From Litorimonas sp964425355 (GTDB lineage: Bacteria; Pseudomonadota; Alphaproteobacteria; Caulobacterales; Maricaulaceae), in NCBI GenBank assembly GCA_964425355.1, contig CAYRMO010000003.1:1-64000 (forward strand): a stretch of DNA of 64,000 bases. The letters are read 5' to 3'. Made by a program: the position numbers and the translations under genes. Positions 41,937 to 50,663 of this stretch are shown here, piece by piece; positions within the stretch are counted from its first letter, which is position 1; each line of letters starts with the position of its first letter. The notes beneath the pieces are model-generated. The model had not been told where the DNA came from and ran no database searches. It saw only the letters and a list, made by a program, of their open reading frames with translations.

Positions 41937-44900
41937 TGCTAAAGCGTCTTCTCCAATTCGAATTCGGTTTTCACGCAAAACAAATTGGGTTTTGGGTGGT
42001 TATGGTTATTATGGCGCTTTACGGCATTTTTATTGCCTTAGTACCAGATATTTTTGGCTCTGGTTTTTCAGGATCTCGTTTAAAAGCGAATGGCGCCCAA
42101 ATGATCGCCGGGGGCCTCTCGGCTGCCTATCTTCCCGTAATCTTTTTTGGCGGTATATTTACGGTTTCTGGCGTACTTCGAGACAAAACCTCAAACATGC
42201 TTGAGCTTGTTCATGCCACGCCGGTAACCACAAGGGATATGACTTTGTCGCGTATGATCGGAATTTTCACCGTGATATGCGTATCCCTTTTCGTTTTCTT
42301 ATTGGCTCAATTTCTCGGACAATTTAGTCCAACCCTGGATAAAGACACGCTGGGCCCAATAAATCCGATTTATTATTTACAGCCTTTCGTTTTTCTGACT
42401 GTGATTAATGCACTTATTGTCACAGCTTTTTTCACCTTGATTGCAGGCCTGACTCAAAATCGAATGTTGGTGCTTGTCTCAACAATTGGCTTATTTTTCT
42501 ATTCCCAGATTGTGGGGGTGCTCGATATTGTGGACGCACCAAAATGGCTCCAAGCCATCGCTGACCCATTTGCAGCTATTGCCTATAGTTTAGATACTGA
42601 GGCTTGGAATCCGCTCGAGCGAAACACAAAGCTTTTACCACTCATGGGTTATGTTGGGCTAAATCGTCTTGTCTGGACATTAATTGCGTTAGCTACCTTA
42701 GTTTTGGTTTTTGGGAAATTTAAACGTGGATTGATTGCCGGAAATACCAAGTTACGACAAATTAAAGGATTTGAAGCCACAGGAGAGGCTTATTCTGGCG
42801 TAAAACCTAGATTTGGGCTTGGCGCGGACCTAACGGCATTTTGGACACGCCTGAAATTTGAATATCTAACGACAGTCAAATCTATTCCATTTTTAATTTT
42901 GGCTGGTTTAGCTATCTCCTTATTTGCGTTTATTATTATTATAACAGTCTTTTTGGCACCACAAAAACTAGTCCCGACCTCTTCGACTATGTCAGCAATT
43001 GGTTTCACCAGCCTGCTAATTCCCATGATCCTAATAATTGCCTTCTTCTCTGCGGAAACCATGTTCAGAGACAAGGGTGCTAAATTTAATGAACTCCTTG
43101 ACTCAACCAATGTCTCTAATTGGCCATTATTGGCCTCGAAATGGCTGGCGCTTATGGGTGTTGTGACAACTCTATGTGTCATTGGCATGTCAATCGGAAT
43201 GATTATACAATCTGTCACGGATAGCCCCCCTGTTGATATTGGATTATATTTTAGGTTTACCTTTTTAAATATTCTTCCAAATTACCTTTTCTTGGTCGCC
43301 TTAGCCATGATCGTTCAGATATTTGTCCCTAATCGCATCGTCGGCATGATTGCGGCAGCAGGCGCTATTATTGGAGTTGAATTTTTCATTGGCAGGCTCC
43401 CTATTTACCACCCCTTAATGGGATATGGTGGATCGTCACCTGGTGGGGTTTCAGAAATTTCACCTTATGGAAATTGGATCCGTTTTCGTTGGTTTAATTT
43501 TTATTGGGGTATGTTAGTTTTAGCGTTAGCCGTGTTGGGGGTATGGCTTTGGCGACGGGGTCTAGAGACTAGTTTTTTCCGACGCTTTGTAAATATGAAA
43601 GGCAATATAAAGCCAATTTCTGGATCCATTTTTATCTTAACGATCATTGGATTTGTTGGCTCCGGTATTCATATATATCGCGCCTATGACAAAGTTGATT
43701 GGCGAAATCAAAAAACGGGAGAAGCCCGTCAAGTTGAAGCCGAAACTTTGTTTGAACGCGAATGGGATCTGGCGCGCCCGCATACGCGGCAAGTCGAGGT
43801 AAATGCTGACATTTATCCGTCTCGGCAAGAGGCGACCGTTTCAGGCACAATGATTTTGCAAAACTCCAGCGGGGAGCCGATCACCGAGCTTTATGTTCGT
43901 GCGCCGACGGGAAAAGAAGATATGCGTCTTTTGACAATTGAGGGCGCGTCTGAGCGTATAGAGGGCGAAAATATTGATGGCGATACAATTGAAAAACTAA
44001 ATGATTTTGGCGTGCGGCTGTTTGAATTCGATCCACCATTAAAAGAGGGCCGAAAAACCGAACTTACCTTTGAAGCCTTTTTCCATGCGCCGCGTTTGGC
44101 CGATGGGAGTAACGTGTCGAAAAACGGAACTTTCATGAATAATTATGCGAGTTTTGGCGGTAGCCCGAGGGTTGTGCCTGTATTTGGTCCTTTTGATAAC
44201 CGAATTACGAACTCGAAAAGACGCCGTAAATTAGGCTTGGAAGAATTGCCAAAATTACCAGATCCACTCAAAGAAGGGATGGAGTTGAACATCTTTGGCT
44301 CGTTAACAGGGCCTGCTGATATGATCGATTTCAAGGGACAAGTCTGTACAGAGAGGCCGCAAATTCCTATTGCGCCAGGAAACTTAGTATCTGAGGATAT
44401 TCAAGGTGATCGAATTTGTCGGACCTATGAAACCTCACAGCCGATCAGCAATTTCTTTTCAATGTTGTCTGGCGAATATGCTGTTCGAGAAGGAAGTTGG
44501 ACCTCTCCCGAGGGCAAGATCATTCCGATTAGGATTTATCATGCTGAGAAACATGATTACTCTGTTGATGAAATGATAAATGCTGTAGAATTTAGCCTTA
44601 GTCATTTCACTGAGAATTTTTCACCCTATCAATATGATTATGTTCGGATCATGGAAGTGCCCTTTATTGGTTTTGCTCAAGCCTTTGCAGGGACGATTCC
44701 GTTTTCTGAGCAGGGATTCATAATGGACTCTGGTGATCCCGAAGACGTCAAGACATTGGATAATGCGACATTGACCACCATGCATGAAATGGGTCATCAA
44801 TGGTTCGCCCATCAAATTGTGCCCGGTTATAGTCGCGGCTTTAACGTCCTCTCAGAAGGCCTAACATCTTATATAACAATGGATGCTTACGAGGCTATGT

Positions 44901-45610
44901 ATGGCTGGGATAAAGCGCATTATGCCCTCGAGAACGGCACCATCGCGCAATTACAAGCATTGGCCTTTATTGACTCCGAGAAAGAAGTTCCCTTGTCTAA
45001 AGCCCGCAATCAACAATACCTCGTATATAATAAAGCCGATTGGGTCTTATGGGGTTTGAAACACTATATTGGTCCGCAAAATTTGCGTGATGCCATGAAA
45101 GGCTTTATTGATGAGTGGGGGCTTAAAGGATCGCCCTATCCAACGACAGCGACATTGACAGATGTGCTGCGCGAAGCGGCGGGGCCTGACTATGACCAAT
45201 TTATCACCGATCAATGGGACCGCATAGTCTTATGGAAATTTGCCCATGATGATGGCGGCCCAACTCTATCAGAAAATGCGCATGGTAGCTGGCGTGTCAC
45301 AATTCCCGTTCGCACAGATAAAATAATAAAAACGGAAGAAATGGAAACCTCGCTAAGCTATTCCGAAATGGACGGAGAAAGCCTAAATGAACCACTGGAA
45401 ATTGGCTTTTATTCTGAAGAACCTAAAAAGCTCTGGAGCGCATATGATCAGCTTGAGCAGGTTTGGGTGACGAAGACCGCTCAGACGTTCACATTCGATG
45501 TAGAGACTAAGCCCACACATATCGCCCTCGACCCCAGGCGACTAATGCAGGAGAGCTTTATAGATGATAATGTTGAGACAGTCGGCGAAAGCTCTGCCTA
45601 TCAACGATAG
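41936..45610 (+). CDS. ABC-2 permease fused to an M1-type gluzincin peptidase domain
   Basis: 1224 residues. The N-terminal 570 residues contain about twelve hydrophobic helices in two ABC-2-type blocks, with a further helix near 555-575. The rest, presumably periplasmic, is an M1-like peptidase. HEMGH gives zinc ligands His950 and His954 with Glu951, and Glu974 (SEGLT) follows 19 residues later, one more than in classical M1 enzymes. The exopeptidase GAMEN motif is replaced by AGTIPFSEQ, so normal aminopeptidase activity is doubtful. Such fusions recur in several phyla without known function. With the ATPase upstream it could couple peptide processing to transport (inference). Confidence 0.9.
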   Translation: MLKRLLQFEFGFHAKQIGFWVVMVIMALYGIFIALVPDIFGSGFSGSRLKANGAQMIAGGLSAAYLPVIFFGGIFTVSGVLRDKTSNMLELVHATPVTTRDMTLSRMIGIFTVICVSLFVFLLAQFLGQFSPTLDKDTLGPINPIYYLQPFVFLTVINALIVTAFFTLIAGLTQNRMLVLVSTIGLFFYSQIVGVLDIVDAPKWLQAIADPFAAIAYSLDTEAWNPLERNTKLLPLMGYVGLNRLVWTLIALATLVLVFGKFKRGLIAGNTKLRQIKGFEATGEAYSGVKPRFGLGADLTAFWTRLKFEYLTTVKSIPFLILAGLAISLFAFIIIITVFLAPQKLVPTSSTMSAIGFTSLLIPMILIIAFFSAETMFRDKGAKFNELLDSTNVSNWPLLASKWLALMGVVTTLCVIGMSIGMIIQSVTDSPPVDIGLYFRFTFLNILPNYLFLVALAMIVQIFVPNRIVGMIAAAGAIIGVEFFIGRLPIYHPLMGYGGSSPGGVSEISPYGNWIRFRWFNFYWGMLVLALAVLGVWLWRRGLETSFFRRFVNMKGNIKPISGSIFILTIIGFVGSGIHIYRAYDKVDWRNQKTGEARQVEAETLFEREWDLARPHTRQVEVNADIYPSRQEATVSGTMILQNSSGEPITELYVRAPTGKEDMRLLTIEGASERIEGENIDGDTIEKLNDFGVRLFEFDPPLKEGRKTELTFEAFFHAPRLADGSNVSKNGTFMNNYASFGGSPRVVPVFGPFDNRITNSKRRRKLGLEELPKLPDPLKEGMELNIFGSLTGPADMIDFKGQVCTERPQIPIAPGNLVSEDIQGDRICRTYETSQPISNFFSMLSGEYAVREGSWTSPEGKIIPIRIYHAEKHDYSVDEMINAVEFSLSHFTENFSPYQYDYVRIMEVPFIGFAQAFAGTIPFSEQGFIMDSGDPEDVKTLDNATLTTMHEMGHQWFAHQIVPGYSRGFNVLSEGLTSYITMDAYEAMYGWDKAHYALENGTIAQLQALAFIDSEKEVPLSKARNQQYLVYNKADWVLWGLKHYIGPQNLRDAMKGFIDEWGLKGSPYPTTATLTDVLREAAGPDYDQFITDQWDRIVLWKFAHDDGGPTLSENAHGSWRVTIPVRTDKIIKTEEMETSLSYSEMDGESLNEPLEIGFYSEEPKKLWSAYDQLEQVWVTKTAQTFTFDVETKPTHIALDPRRLMQESFIDDNVETVGESSAYQR

Positions 45611-45642
45611 CTTTGCTTGCGCCCATATCGCCTGACTGTTAA

Positions 45643-45679
45643 GGCGCGCGCGACTTTAATATTTAAAGGTGTGCGCGCC
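45643..45679 (+). promoter_or_regulatory. Hairpin sequestering the efp ribosome-binding site
   Basis: GGCGCGCGC (45643-45651) pairs with GTGCGCGCC (45671-45679), including one G-U. Inside, CTTTAA (45654-45659) pairs with TTAAAG (45663-45668) around a 3-nt loop; 52-70 adds a G-U pair and 53-69 is the only mismatch. The Shine-Dalgarno sequence AAAGG (45665-45669) lies within the stem and the ATG of efp is the next base after it. There is no U-run, so a translational role is more likely than termination. Confidence 0.65.
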
Positions 45680-46243
45680 ATGAAAATGAACGGCAATGAG
45701 ATTAAGCCCGGCAATATTATCAAACACCAAGACACGCTCTGGGTGGCGATAAAATGCAATGCGGTAAAGCCGGGCAAAGGCGGGGCTTTTAATCAGGTTG
45801 AGCTTAAGAACTTGCTTGATGGCCGTAAACTCAATGAACGGTTTCGCGCCGCCGAGACCGTGGAACGCGTCCGCCTTGAGCAAAAGCTGCACACCTTCCT
45901 TTACCGCGATGGCGATATGCTAGTTTTCATGAATGCCTCGACCTATGAGCAAATCAATTTGGCCGAAGAATTTATTGGTGAGCAAGCGCAATATCTCACA
46001 GATGGGATGGAAGTTGACGTTGAATTTTATGAAGAGCGCGCCATTACCGTCGCTCTGCCGGAACAGGTCATCTTAGAGGTCGCGGAAACAGAGCCCGTCG
46101 TCAAAGGTCAGACAGCCGCAAATTCCTATAAACCCGCAACGCTTTCAAATGGGTCCCGCACAACCGTGCCACCTTTTGTGTCCGTCGGGGAACGCCTCAT
46201 TATCAATACGACCGATGGGTCTTACGTAAAACGGGCGGACTAA
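45680..46243 (+). CDS. efp: Elongation factor P
   Basis: 187 residues, with KOW-like, OB and C-terminal OB domains in order. The tip loop VKPGKGGAF carries the lysine that is modified by EpmA/EpmB in other bacteria (equivalent to Lys34). It rescues ribosomes stalled at polyproline, relevant here because the TonB-like protein at 24932 contains a run of ten prolines. The start ATG at 45680 is set by the family N-terminus (MKMNGNEIKPGNIIKHQ). Its ribosome-binding site sits in a hairpin. It is followed 3 nt later by the inositol monophosphatase gene, a common alphaproteobacterial pairing. Confidence 0.96.
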   Translation: MKMNGNEIKPGNIIKHQDTLWVAIKCNAVKPGKGGAFNQVELKNLLDGRKLNERFRAAETVERVRLEQKLHTFLYRDGDMLVFMNASTYEQINLAEEFIGEQAQYLTDGMEVDVEFYEERAITVALPEQVILEVAETEPVVKGQTAANSYKPATLSNGSRTTVPPFVSVGERLIINTTDGSYVKRAD

Positions 46244-46246
46244 GCC

Positions 46247-47071
46247 ATGTCAGGCATGTCTGCCATTATGACCGTCATGCAAATGGCGGCGCGCAAAGCC
46301 TCGCGTAACCTGCTGCGCGACTTCAACGAACTTGAACACTTACAGGTCTCACGAAAGGGCCCGGCCGATTTTGTGTCGCGCGCGGATAAAAAGGCCGAAG
46401 CGACAATCGTTGAACATTTATCAGAGGCTCGCCCAGGCTATGGGTTCCTGCTCGAAGAGGGCGGCGAGATTGAAGGCACAGACAAGACCCATCGTTTCAT
46501 TGTTGATCCGCTTGATGGAACGACCAATTATCTTCACGGCATTCCGCATTTTGCAATCTCCATTGCGCTAGAGCGTGAGATTGATGGCAACCCACGTGAG
46601 ATCGTTGCGGGTATGGTCTACAACCCCATCACAGATGAAATGTTTATGGCGGAGAAAGGCAAAGGCGCTTTTGTCAATGACGGCACAAGAGGGGGCAATG
46701 ATCGCCGGCTCTATCCCGCCAAACGCGATATTTTCCAAGACTCGCTTTTTGCCACGGGCATTCCATTTTTGGGTCGTCCCGGCCATGCGCGTTTCTTACG
46801 CGAACTTCACAAGGTCATGGGCAGCAGCTCGGGCGTCCGCCGCCTGGGTGCGGCCAGCCTTGACCTCGTCTGGACCGCAGCTGGTCGTTACGACGGATTT
46901 TGGGAACGCGAATTAGCCCCATGGGATGTCGCCGCAGGTATATTGATCGCCCGCGAAGCGGGGTGCGTGGTTGAGAGCCTCTCCGGTGGTGATCCGGTTT
47001 ATACAGGGGATCCTATTGTCAGTAGTGAAAAGCTCTTACCGCGATTGAAAGCCTGTATGGAGCCGGGCTGA
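46247..47071 (+). CDS. Inositol monophosphatase family protein (SuhB-like)
   Basis: 274 residues. The lithium-sensitive phosphatase motifs are present: EEGGEIEG metal-binding Glu, DPLDGTTNYLHG, and WDVAAGILIAREAGC near the C-terminus. It hydrolyses inositol phosphates or related sugar phosphates and in E. coli also assists transcription antitermination. Its gene follows efp by 3 nt, so both are on one message. Confidence 0.93.
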   Translation: MSGMSAIMTVMQMAARKASRNLLRDFNELEHLQVSRKGPADFVSRADKKAEATIVEHLSEARPGYGFLLEEGGEIEGTDKTHRFIVDPLDGTTNYLHGIPHFAISIALEREIDGNPREIVAGMVYNPITDEMFMAEKGKGAFVNDGTRGGNDRRLYPAKRDIFQDSLFATGIPFLGRPGHARFLRELHKVMGSSSGVRRLGAASLDLVWTAAGRYDGFWERELAPWDVAAGILIAREAGCVVESLSGGDPVYTGDPIVSSEKLLPRLKACMEPG

Positions 47072-47167
47072 AAATAGAGTTTCGACGGCCACTGGCCCCG
47101 CAAAAATAATTTGCTTGCTAACTATATCAAAAGTTGCATCATCATGATGATACGACTGGAGCTGCGA

Positions 47168-48322
47168 ATGAATATGAAACAAACCGCGATTGCAGCATTC
47201 TTTTCCGCATTTGCTTTGTCAATAACAGGCACGTCTTTTGCAACCGATGTCAAAGCGCCCTCTGTGTTTTTTGATGAAGTCATGCCGATAAGAGGGTCGG
47301 TTGGGCTGTTTAATGCGATGAAAAACGAGCAAATAGGTGAGCTCTATATTCGCCCTAGAAATTACGAGAAAACCCTCAGGCCCGTTTATAAAATTTCTTA
47401 CGTAAATGACTTTGAATCTTGCTCGAAATTTGACGACCAACGCACGCTTTACCAAGGCATTATGCAATATAAATTGAGTGCAGGCATTTTTGATAAAAAT
47501 GCGTCTGTCGATTTGTTCATGGAAGAGCCCAATAGCGCGAACTTAGTAAATGGAGAATGTTTGCTGGCGGTGAAAACAGAATTGCCGGCAACTGATTTTA
47601 CTGTGAAGTATAAATCCAAAAAAGCGCTCACATATCAGATACAGTCCGGCGGTGCGTCGGGTACAGACGGTTCTGAGGTGATTGAATTTGAAAATTTCAA
47701 TATCACATATATTTTGAGTGCGATGGGGCAAACACCAGAAGAGCTTCCAAGATATAAAGATCGAGAAAGCAATATCGGGAAAGTGAGTGATGTTAATATT
47801 GCCCGTGCCCTTAAATCTGACAATGATACGATTAGACATACAGCGCTTTATCTCATTCATAATAGGATGAAAGAATATAGCGATGAATATGAAAGATTAG
47901 AACCGACGAGGTCGCCCCAGGTTTTGGAAACGCTTTTGGACATGGATTATCTGAAATCGATTGATGAGACGACGCGGGCCTCAGCGCTAAAAGCGATTGG
48001 TGTCGTGATGACGCCCTCCGATAGTGCTGTCGTAAAACGAGCCATTCTCACGGCATTTGAAACGGATTACCCCTTTACAGTAGACAGATCGTCTCGTGAC
48101 TTTGGCAAAAAATTCGGGATTGCTTTCCCAGACGAAGGAGAATTACGCCCGGGCCATATGAGCCGAAAAATCGTATTGGGGGCAGCCATGCCGCTTCATG
48201 AAATGTCGTCAAAAGACCGCGCAGAAGTACTCGAAAAATTCCCGGAAATCATGGAAAAACTGTCTGGCTCTTATAAAAACTTAAGAGAAACAAGAATGCT
48301 TCGGAAGAAACTCGAGAACTGA
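47168..48322 (+). CDS. Exported protein of unknown function
   Basis: 384 residues from the ATG at 47168, chosen because GGAG lies 7-8 nt upstream and a clear signal peptide follows (MNMKQTAIAAFFSAFALS, cleavage after SFA). The N-terminal half (about 25-200) looks beta-rich. The C-terminal half (about 210-384) is helical and may contain HEAT-like repeats: IARALKSDNDTIRHTALYLI and TRASALKAIGVVM. No family is recognised. Its neighbours are a convergent 2-TM protein and the efp pair; no functional link is evident. Confidence 0.75.
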   Translation: MNMKQTAIAAFFSAFALSITGTSFATDVKAPSVFFDEVMPIRGSVGLFNAMKNEQIGELYIRPRNYEKTLRPVYKISYVNDFESCSKFDDQRTLYQGIMQYKLSAGIFDKNASVDLFMEEPNSANLVNGECLLAVKTELPATDFTVKYKSKKALTYQIQSGGASGTDGSEVIEFENFNITYILSAMGQTPEELPRYKDRESNIGKVSDVNIARALKSDNDTIRHTALYLIHNRMKEYSDEYERLEPTRSPQVLETLLDMDYLKSIDETTRASALKAIGVVMTPSDSAVVKRAILTAFETDYPFTVDRSSRDFGKKFGIAFPDEGELRPGHMSRKIVLGAAMPLHEMSSKDRAEVLEKFPEIMEKLSGSYKNLRETRMLRKKLEN

Positions 48323-48342
48323 GAATTTGTATCTTTGATCCG

Positions 48343-48882
48343 CTAACGTAAGGCGGAGCCCCATAGGCTTGTGCGTTCAACTGGATAGGGCGATAATCTA
48401 TCGATTGCCGCTAAAACATCTTCACGCTTTTGTTTGGCGAGTGAATTATAGACAATAACGGCCTCTTTAGGACCACCCCATAATTTGCCCGCGCGGCTCT
48501 GACTCGGATCCAGATTAGCAAGAACGATATTATTATTTTTAATGCTGTAGAGAACCGTATTGGGCGTCCAGGCGAAGTTACGTTTTTTAAAATTTTTTAT
48601 CCCTGAAAATTCCTTGGATGTAAGAATGCTCACAGGTGATTTGAGGTTTCTCACAAAATAGGTACCAATGCCCGCAAAAAGGAAAAATAAAAGACTGCAA
48701 ATTGACAGGGCAATGGCAATATCAAGTGTAAGCGCGTCTTTGCCGGACAAGATGGGGGTCAGATAAATAAGAAAAGGCAGCAGTGGAATACAGGCTATGA
48801 CCCAGCACAAAATGGAATAGCTCCAGACCTTTCCTTTGGAAAGGGTGATATAAAATTCGCGGTTTGAATTTTGGACGACCAT
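48343..48882 (-). CDS. Two-helix membrane protein with possible PH-like C-terminus
   Basis: 179 residues. Two transmembrane segments (about 22-44 and 53-77) are followed by a cytoplasmic region of about 100 residues. Its strand-rich pattern (TVLYSIKNNNIVLANLD, AVIVYNSLA) and final helix resemble a small PH-like domain. Not otherwise recognised. There is no Shine-Dalgarno sequence before the ATG; instead a 9-bp inverted repeat ends 5 nt upstream. It is convergent with the exported protein gene. Confidence 0.7.
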   Translation of the reverse strand: MVVQNSNREFYITLSKGKVWSYSILCWVIACIPLLPFLIYLTPILSGKDALTLDIAIALSICSLLFFLFAGIGTYFVRNLKSPVSILTSKEFSGIKNFKKRNFAWTPNTVLYSIKNNNIVLANLDPSQSRAGKLWGGPKEAVIVYNSLAKQKREDVLAAIDRLSPYPVERTSLWGSALR

Positions 48883-48887
48883 GTGAC

Positions 48888-48913
48888 GGTCTTAATATAT
48901 AGAGATTAAGACC
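48888..48913. promoter_or_regulatory. 9-bp inverted repeat just before a start codon
   Basis: GGTCTTAAT (48888-48896) and ATTAAGACC (48905-48913) are perfectly complementary with an 8-nt spacer, 5 nt upstream of the ATG of the minus-strand 2-TM gene. It could be an operator or a leader hairpin. The rest of the 459-nt space to 49341 holds the LysR-type dyad at 49204, short dyads (TTGAC...GTCAA near 49015, ACAAGC...GCTTGT near 49143) and a leader hairpin GGCGACGAGG...CCTCATCGCC near 49280, but no gene. Confidence 0.4.
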
Positions 48914-49203
48914 CTATTATATGGATACCCCCTATGCTGGTTCTAGGTCTCCTTATCAATAATCAGATTTGAAAGTGTGTCGCTAAACCGTGAAGAATGA
49001 GGCAAATACGGGATTGGTTGACCAATATTTGTCAATTATTGCGCGCGAGGCTCAAATTGAACGTCCAAAATTGACAGTCCGCTCTTCATAATATTGGTTA
49101 GCTTTAATCCGATCTGAGCAACACCTGCTTAGACACCTACCAGACAAGCTGGAGCTTGTACTGGCGATAGCTGCTGTTATTAACCCGCTAAGTCATTGAT
49201 ATT

Positions 49204-49223
49204 GCTATGAAATTTTGCATAGC
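49204..49223. promoter_or_regulatory. Second copy of the LysR-type dyad, upstream of the UrcA-like gene
   Basis: GCTATGAAATTTTGCATAGC matches the dyad at 19764-19783 in 18 of 20 positions, keeping both GCTATG/CATAGC arms and the total length. It lies 118 nt before the start of the UrcA-like gene, with TATAGC at 49235 as a possible -10. A shared regulator is the simplest explanation. Confidence 0.55.
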
Positions 49224-49341
49224 CGTCCAGCAATTATAGCTCTTCTGCAATGATCTTTCTTGCTCCAATCAATAAAAAGGCGACGAGGGTGCATCCTCAT
49301 CGCCTACCGCTCAACAAGCATAGATAGAAAGGACCCATCCA

Positions 49342-49740
49342 ATGCTTATCAAACGAAACAACTTTATGGCTTTTCAAGCACTTAGCGTCAAGAAAATGAG
49401 CCGTGCTTTCTTGGGGACACTTGCGCTCTGCACGACCCTTATTGCACCGAACGCCTTTGCAGGCTCAATCTGGTATGAGAAAACCGTGACGGTTAAAGTT
49501 AGCCTTGCTGAGCTGCAGACTCAAACAGGTGTTGAAACGACTTATTCAAAGCTTGAAACGAAAGCGAGACATGAGTGCCGCGCGTCTGGAACATCGCTTT
49601 TCTATCGCGGTGAAACTGTTGCCGAATGTATGTCCGATCTTATGGGCCAATTTGTTGAAAGCATAAATGTTGAAGACTTAACGGCCTATCATCTCTCGCA
49701 TAATGCGAAATCAGAAACCTATTCGCTTAATGCGAAGTAG
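49342..49740 (+). CDS. UrcA-like exported protein
   Basis: 132 residues. A long signal sequence (about 1-40, hydrophobic core AFLGTLALCTTLIAPNAFA) precedes a small mature domain. It shows the UrcA-type pattern VKVSLAELQTQTG...LETKARHEC...ECMSDLMGQFVESIN, including two cysteines that could pair. UrcA proteins are small periplasmic proteins of unknown role, common in Caulobacterales and sphingomonads. AAAGGA lies before the ATG at 49342. A LysR-type dyad is upstream and a hairpin terminator follows. Confidence 0.72.
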   Translation: MLIKRNNFMAFQALSVKKMSRAFLGTLALCTTLIAPNAFAGSIWYEKTVTVKVSLAELQTQTGVETTYSKLETKARHECRASGTSLFYRGETVAECMSDLMGQFVESINVEDLTAYHLSHNAKSETYSLNAK

Positions 49741-49776
49741 ATCTGTGTAAAAACCTTTACTCCCAAAATAAAAAGG

Positions 49777-49800
49777 CCCGCTCCTATGGAGCGGGTCTTT
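49777..49800. terminator. Hairpin terminator after the UrcA-like gene
   Basis: CCCGCTCC (49777-49784) pairs with GGAGCGGG (49788-49795) around TAT, followed by TCTTTG. An A-rich stretch before it (AAAATAAAAAGG) gives a U-rich tail on the other strand, so it probably also serves the convergent 49857 gene. Confidence 0.75.
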
Positions 49801-49856
49801 GAATTCCACCTTACCGTTTTCTTCTCAAGAATTTTGAGCATTTGCGCCAAGTTCAA

Positions 49857-50663
49857 TCAATCACCGTAATTTATCCCGCGTGTTCCTGGCGCAGGCGGTG
49901 TTTCCGGTGGGCCGGCGAAACATTGGGCAATGTCCATCCACAGAGTTGCCGTAGCACCAGTTAGACGCAGGTTAACATCAGCGATATTGCGAACTTGCGT
50001 GATGACTTGGCAAAAGTCCTCGGCAGGGCCTTCAATACGGTCATCTGGGTTGTCTTCACCGAAGGTCCAGATTTTACCGCTCGGCGCTTCCAGCGACAAA
50101 AAAGGCATTGGTTCTGGTGGGCTTTTCTTGCGATTTTTAAAGCTCCATCCAAATGTGTTGACGCCCAAAACCACGATACTGTGAATTCTATCTGTATTTT
50201 GCCGGGTAACACCCAGCTCATCATAGACCGCTTGGCCATGGGCCCAGCTTTCCATTAAACGGGCGGTAATTGACGATCGCACGCTCATGCCGGGTCCAGC
50301 CCAGACGACCCGATCTTTCGGGTCTGCTACGGCGAACTTGTCTGCAATTTTATGGGAAAAACTATGCCATTTATTTAGTAAAGGCGTTCCGGAAAGACCG
50401 CCCAAAAATTGTTCCTCAAAAGCCGGGAGCCCTCCGTCAGGGACGACGCGCGCTGGGGCTTTAAACCAATCGAGAAATGCCTTGCCGTCTCGCAATGAAA
50501 GCTCTGCTGCATAGTTCCAGACATGAAGGTGACGCAAAATATTATTTATCGTCCAGCCTTTAAAAGCCGTTTTGCGATCAAATTCGGCTTCAGCTAATGG
50601 TTTGATCAGGGCATAAAGCGCCTCACTTTCTGCCCTGAAATCTTCGGCTACCGGCGTTTTCAT
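49857..50663 (-). CDS. TIGR03084 family protein (DinB/mycothiol-maleylpyruvate isomerase-like)
   Basis: 268 residues. The N-terminal four-helix DinB-like domain carries potential metal histidines (LRHLHVWNYAAEL and MESWAHGQAVYDEL). The C-terminal wHTH/SCP2-like part includes AEDFCQVITQVRNIADVNL. Members of TIGR03084 recur beside AtuA and acyl-CoA carboxylase genes but have no assigned reaction. Its ATG overlaps the stop of the biotin carboxylase gene by 4 nt, so it is the last gene of the catabolic operon. Confidence 0.85.
   Translation of the reverse strand: MKTPVAEDFRAESEALYALIKPLAEAEFDRKTAFKGWTINNILRHLHVWNYAAELSLRDGKAFLDWFKAPARVVPDGGLPAFEEQFLGGLSGTPLLNKWHSFSHKIADKFAVADPKDRVVWAGPGMSVRSSITARLMESWAHGQAVYDELGVTRQNTDRIHSIVVLGVNTFGWSFKNRKKSPPEPMPFLSLEAPSGKIWTFGEDNPDDRIEGPAEDFCQVITQVRNIADVNLRLTGATATLWMDIAQCFAGPPETPPAPGTRGINYGD

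Noticed and set aside
49257..49300. Terminator at GGCGACGAGG...CCTCATCGCC
   Set aside because: It contains a mismatch, has no U-run and stands in the leader of the UrcA-like gene, so it was noted only as a leader hairpin.
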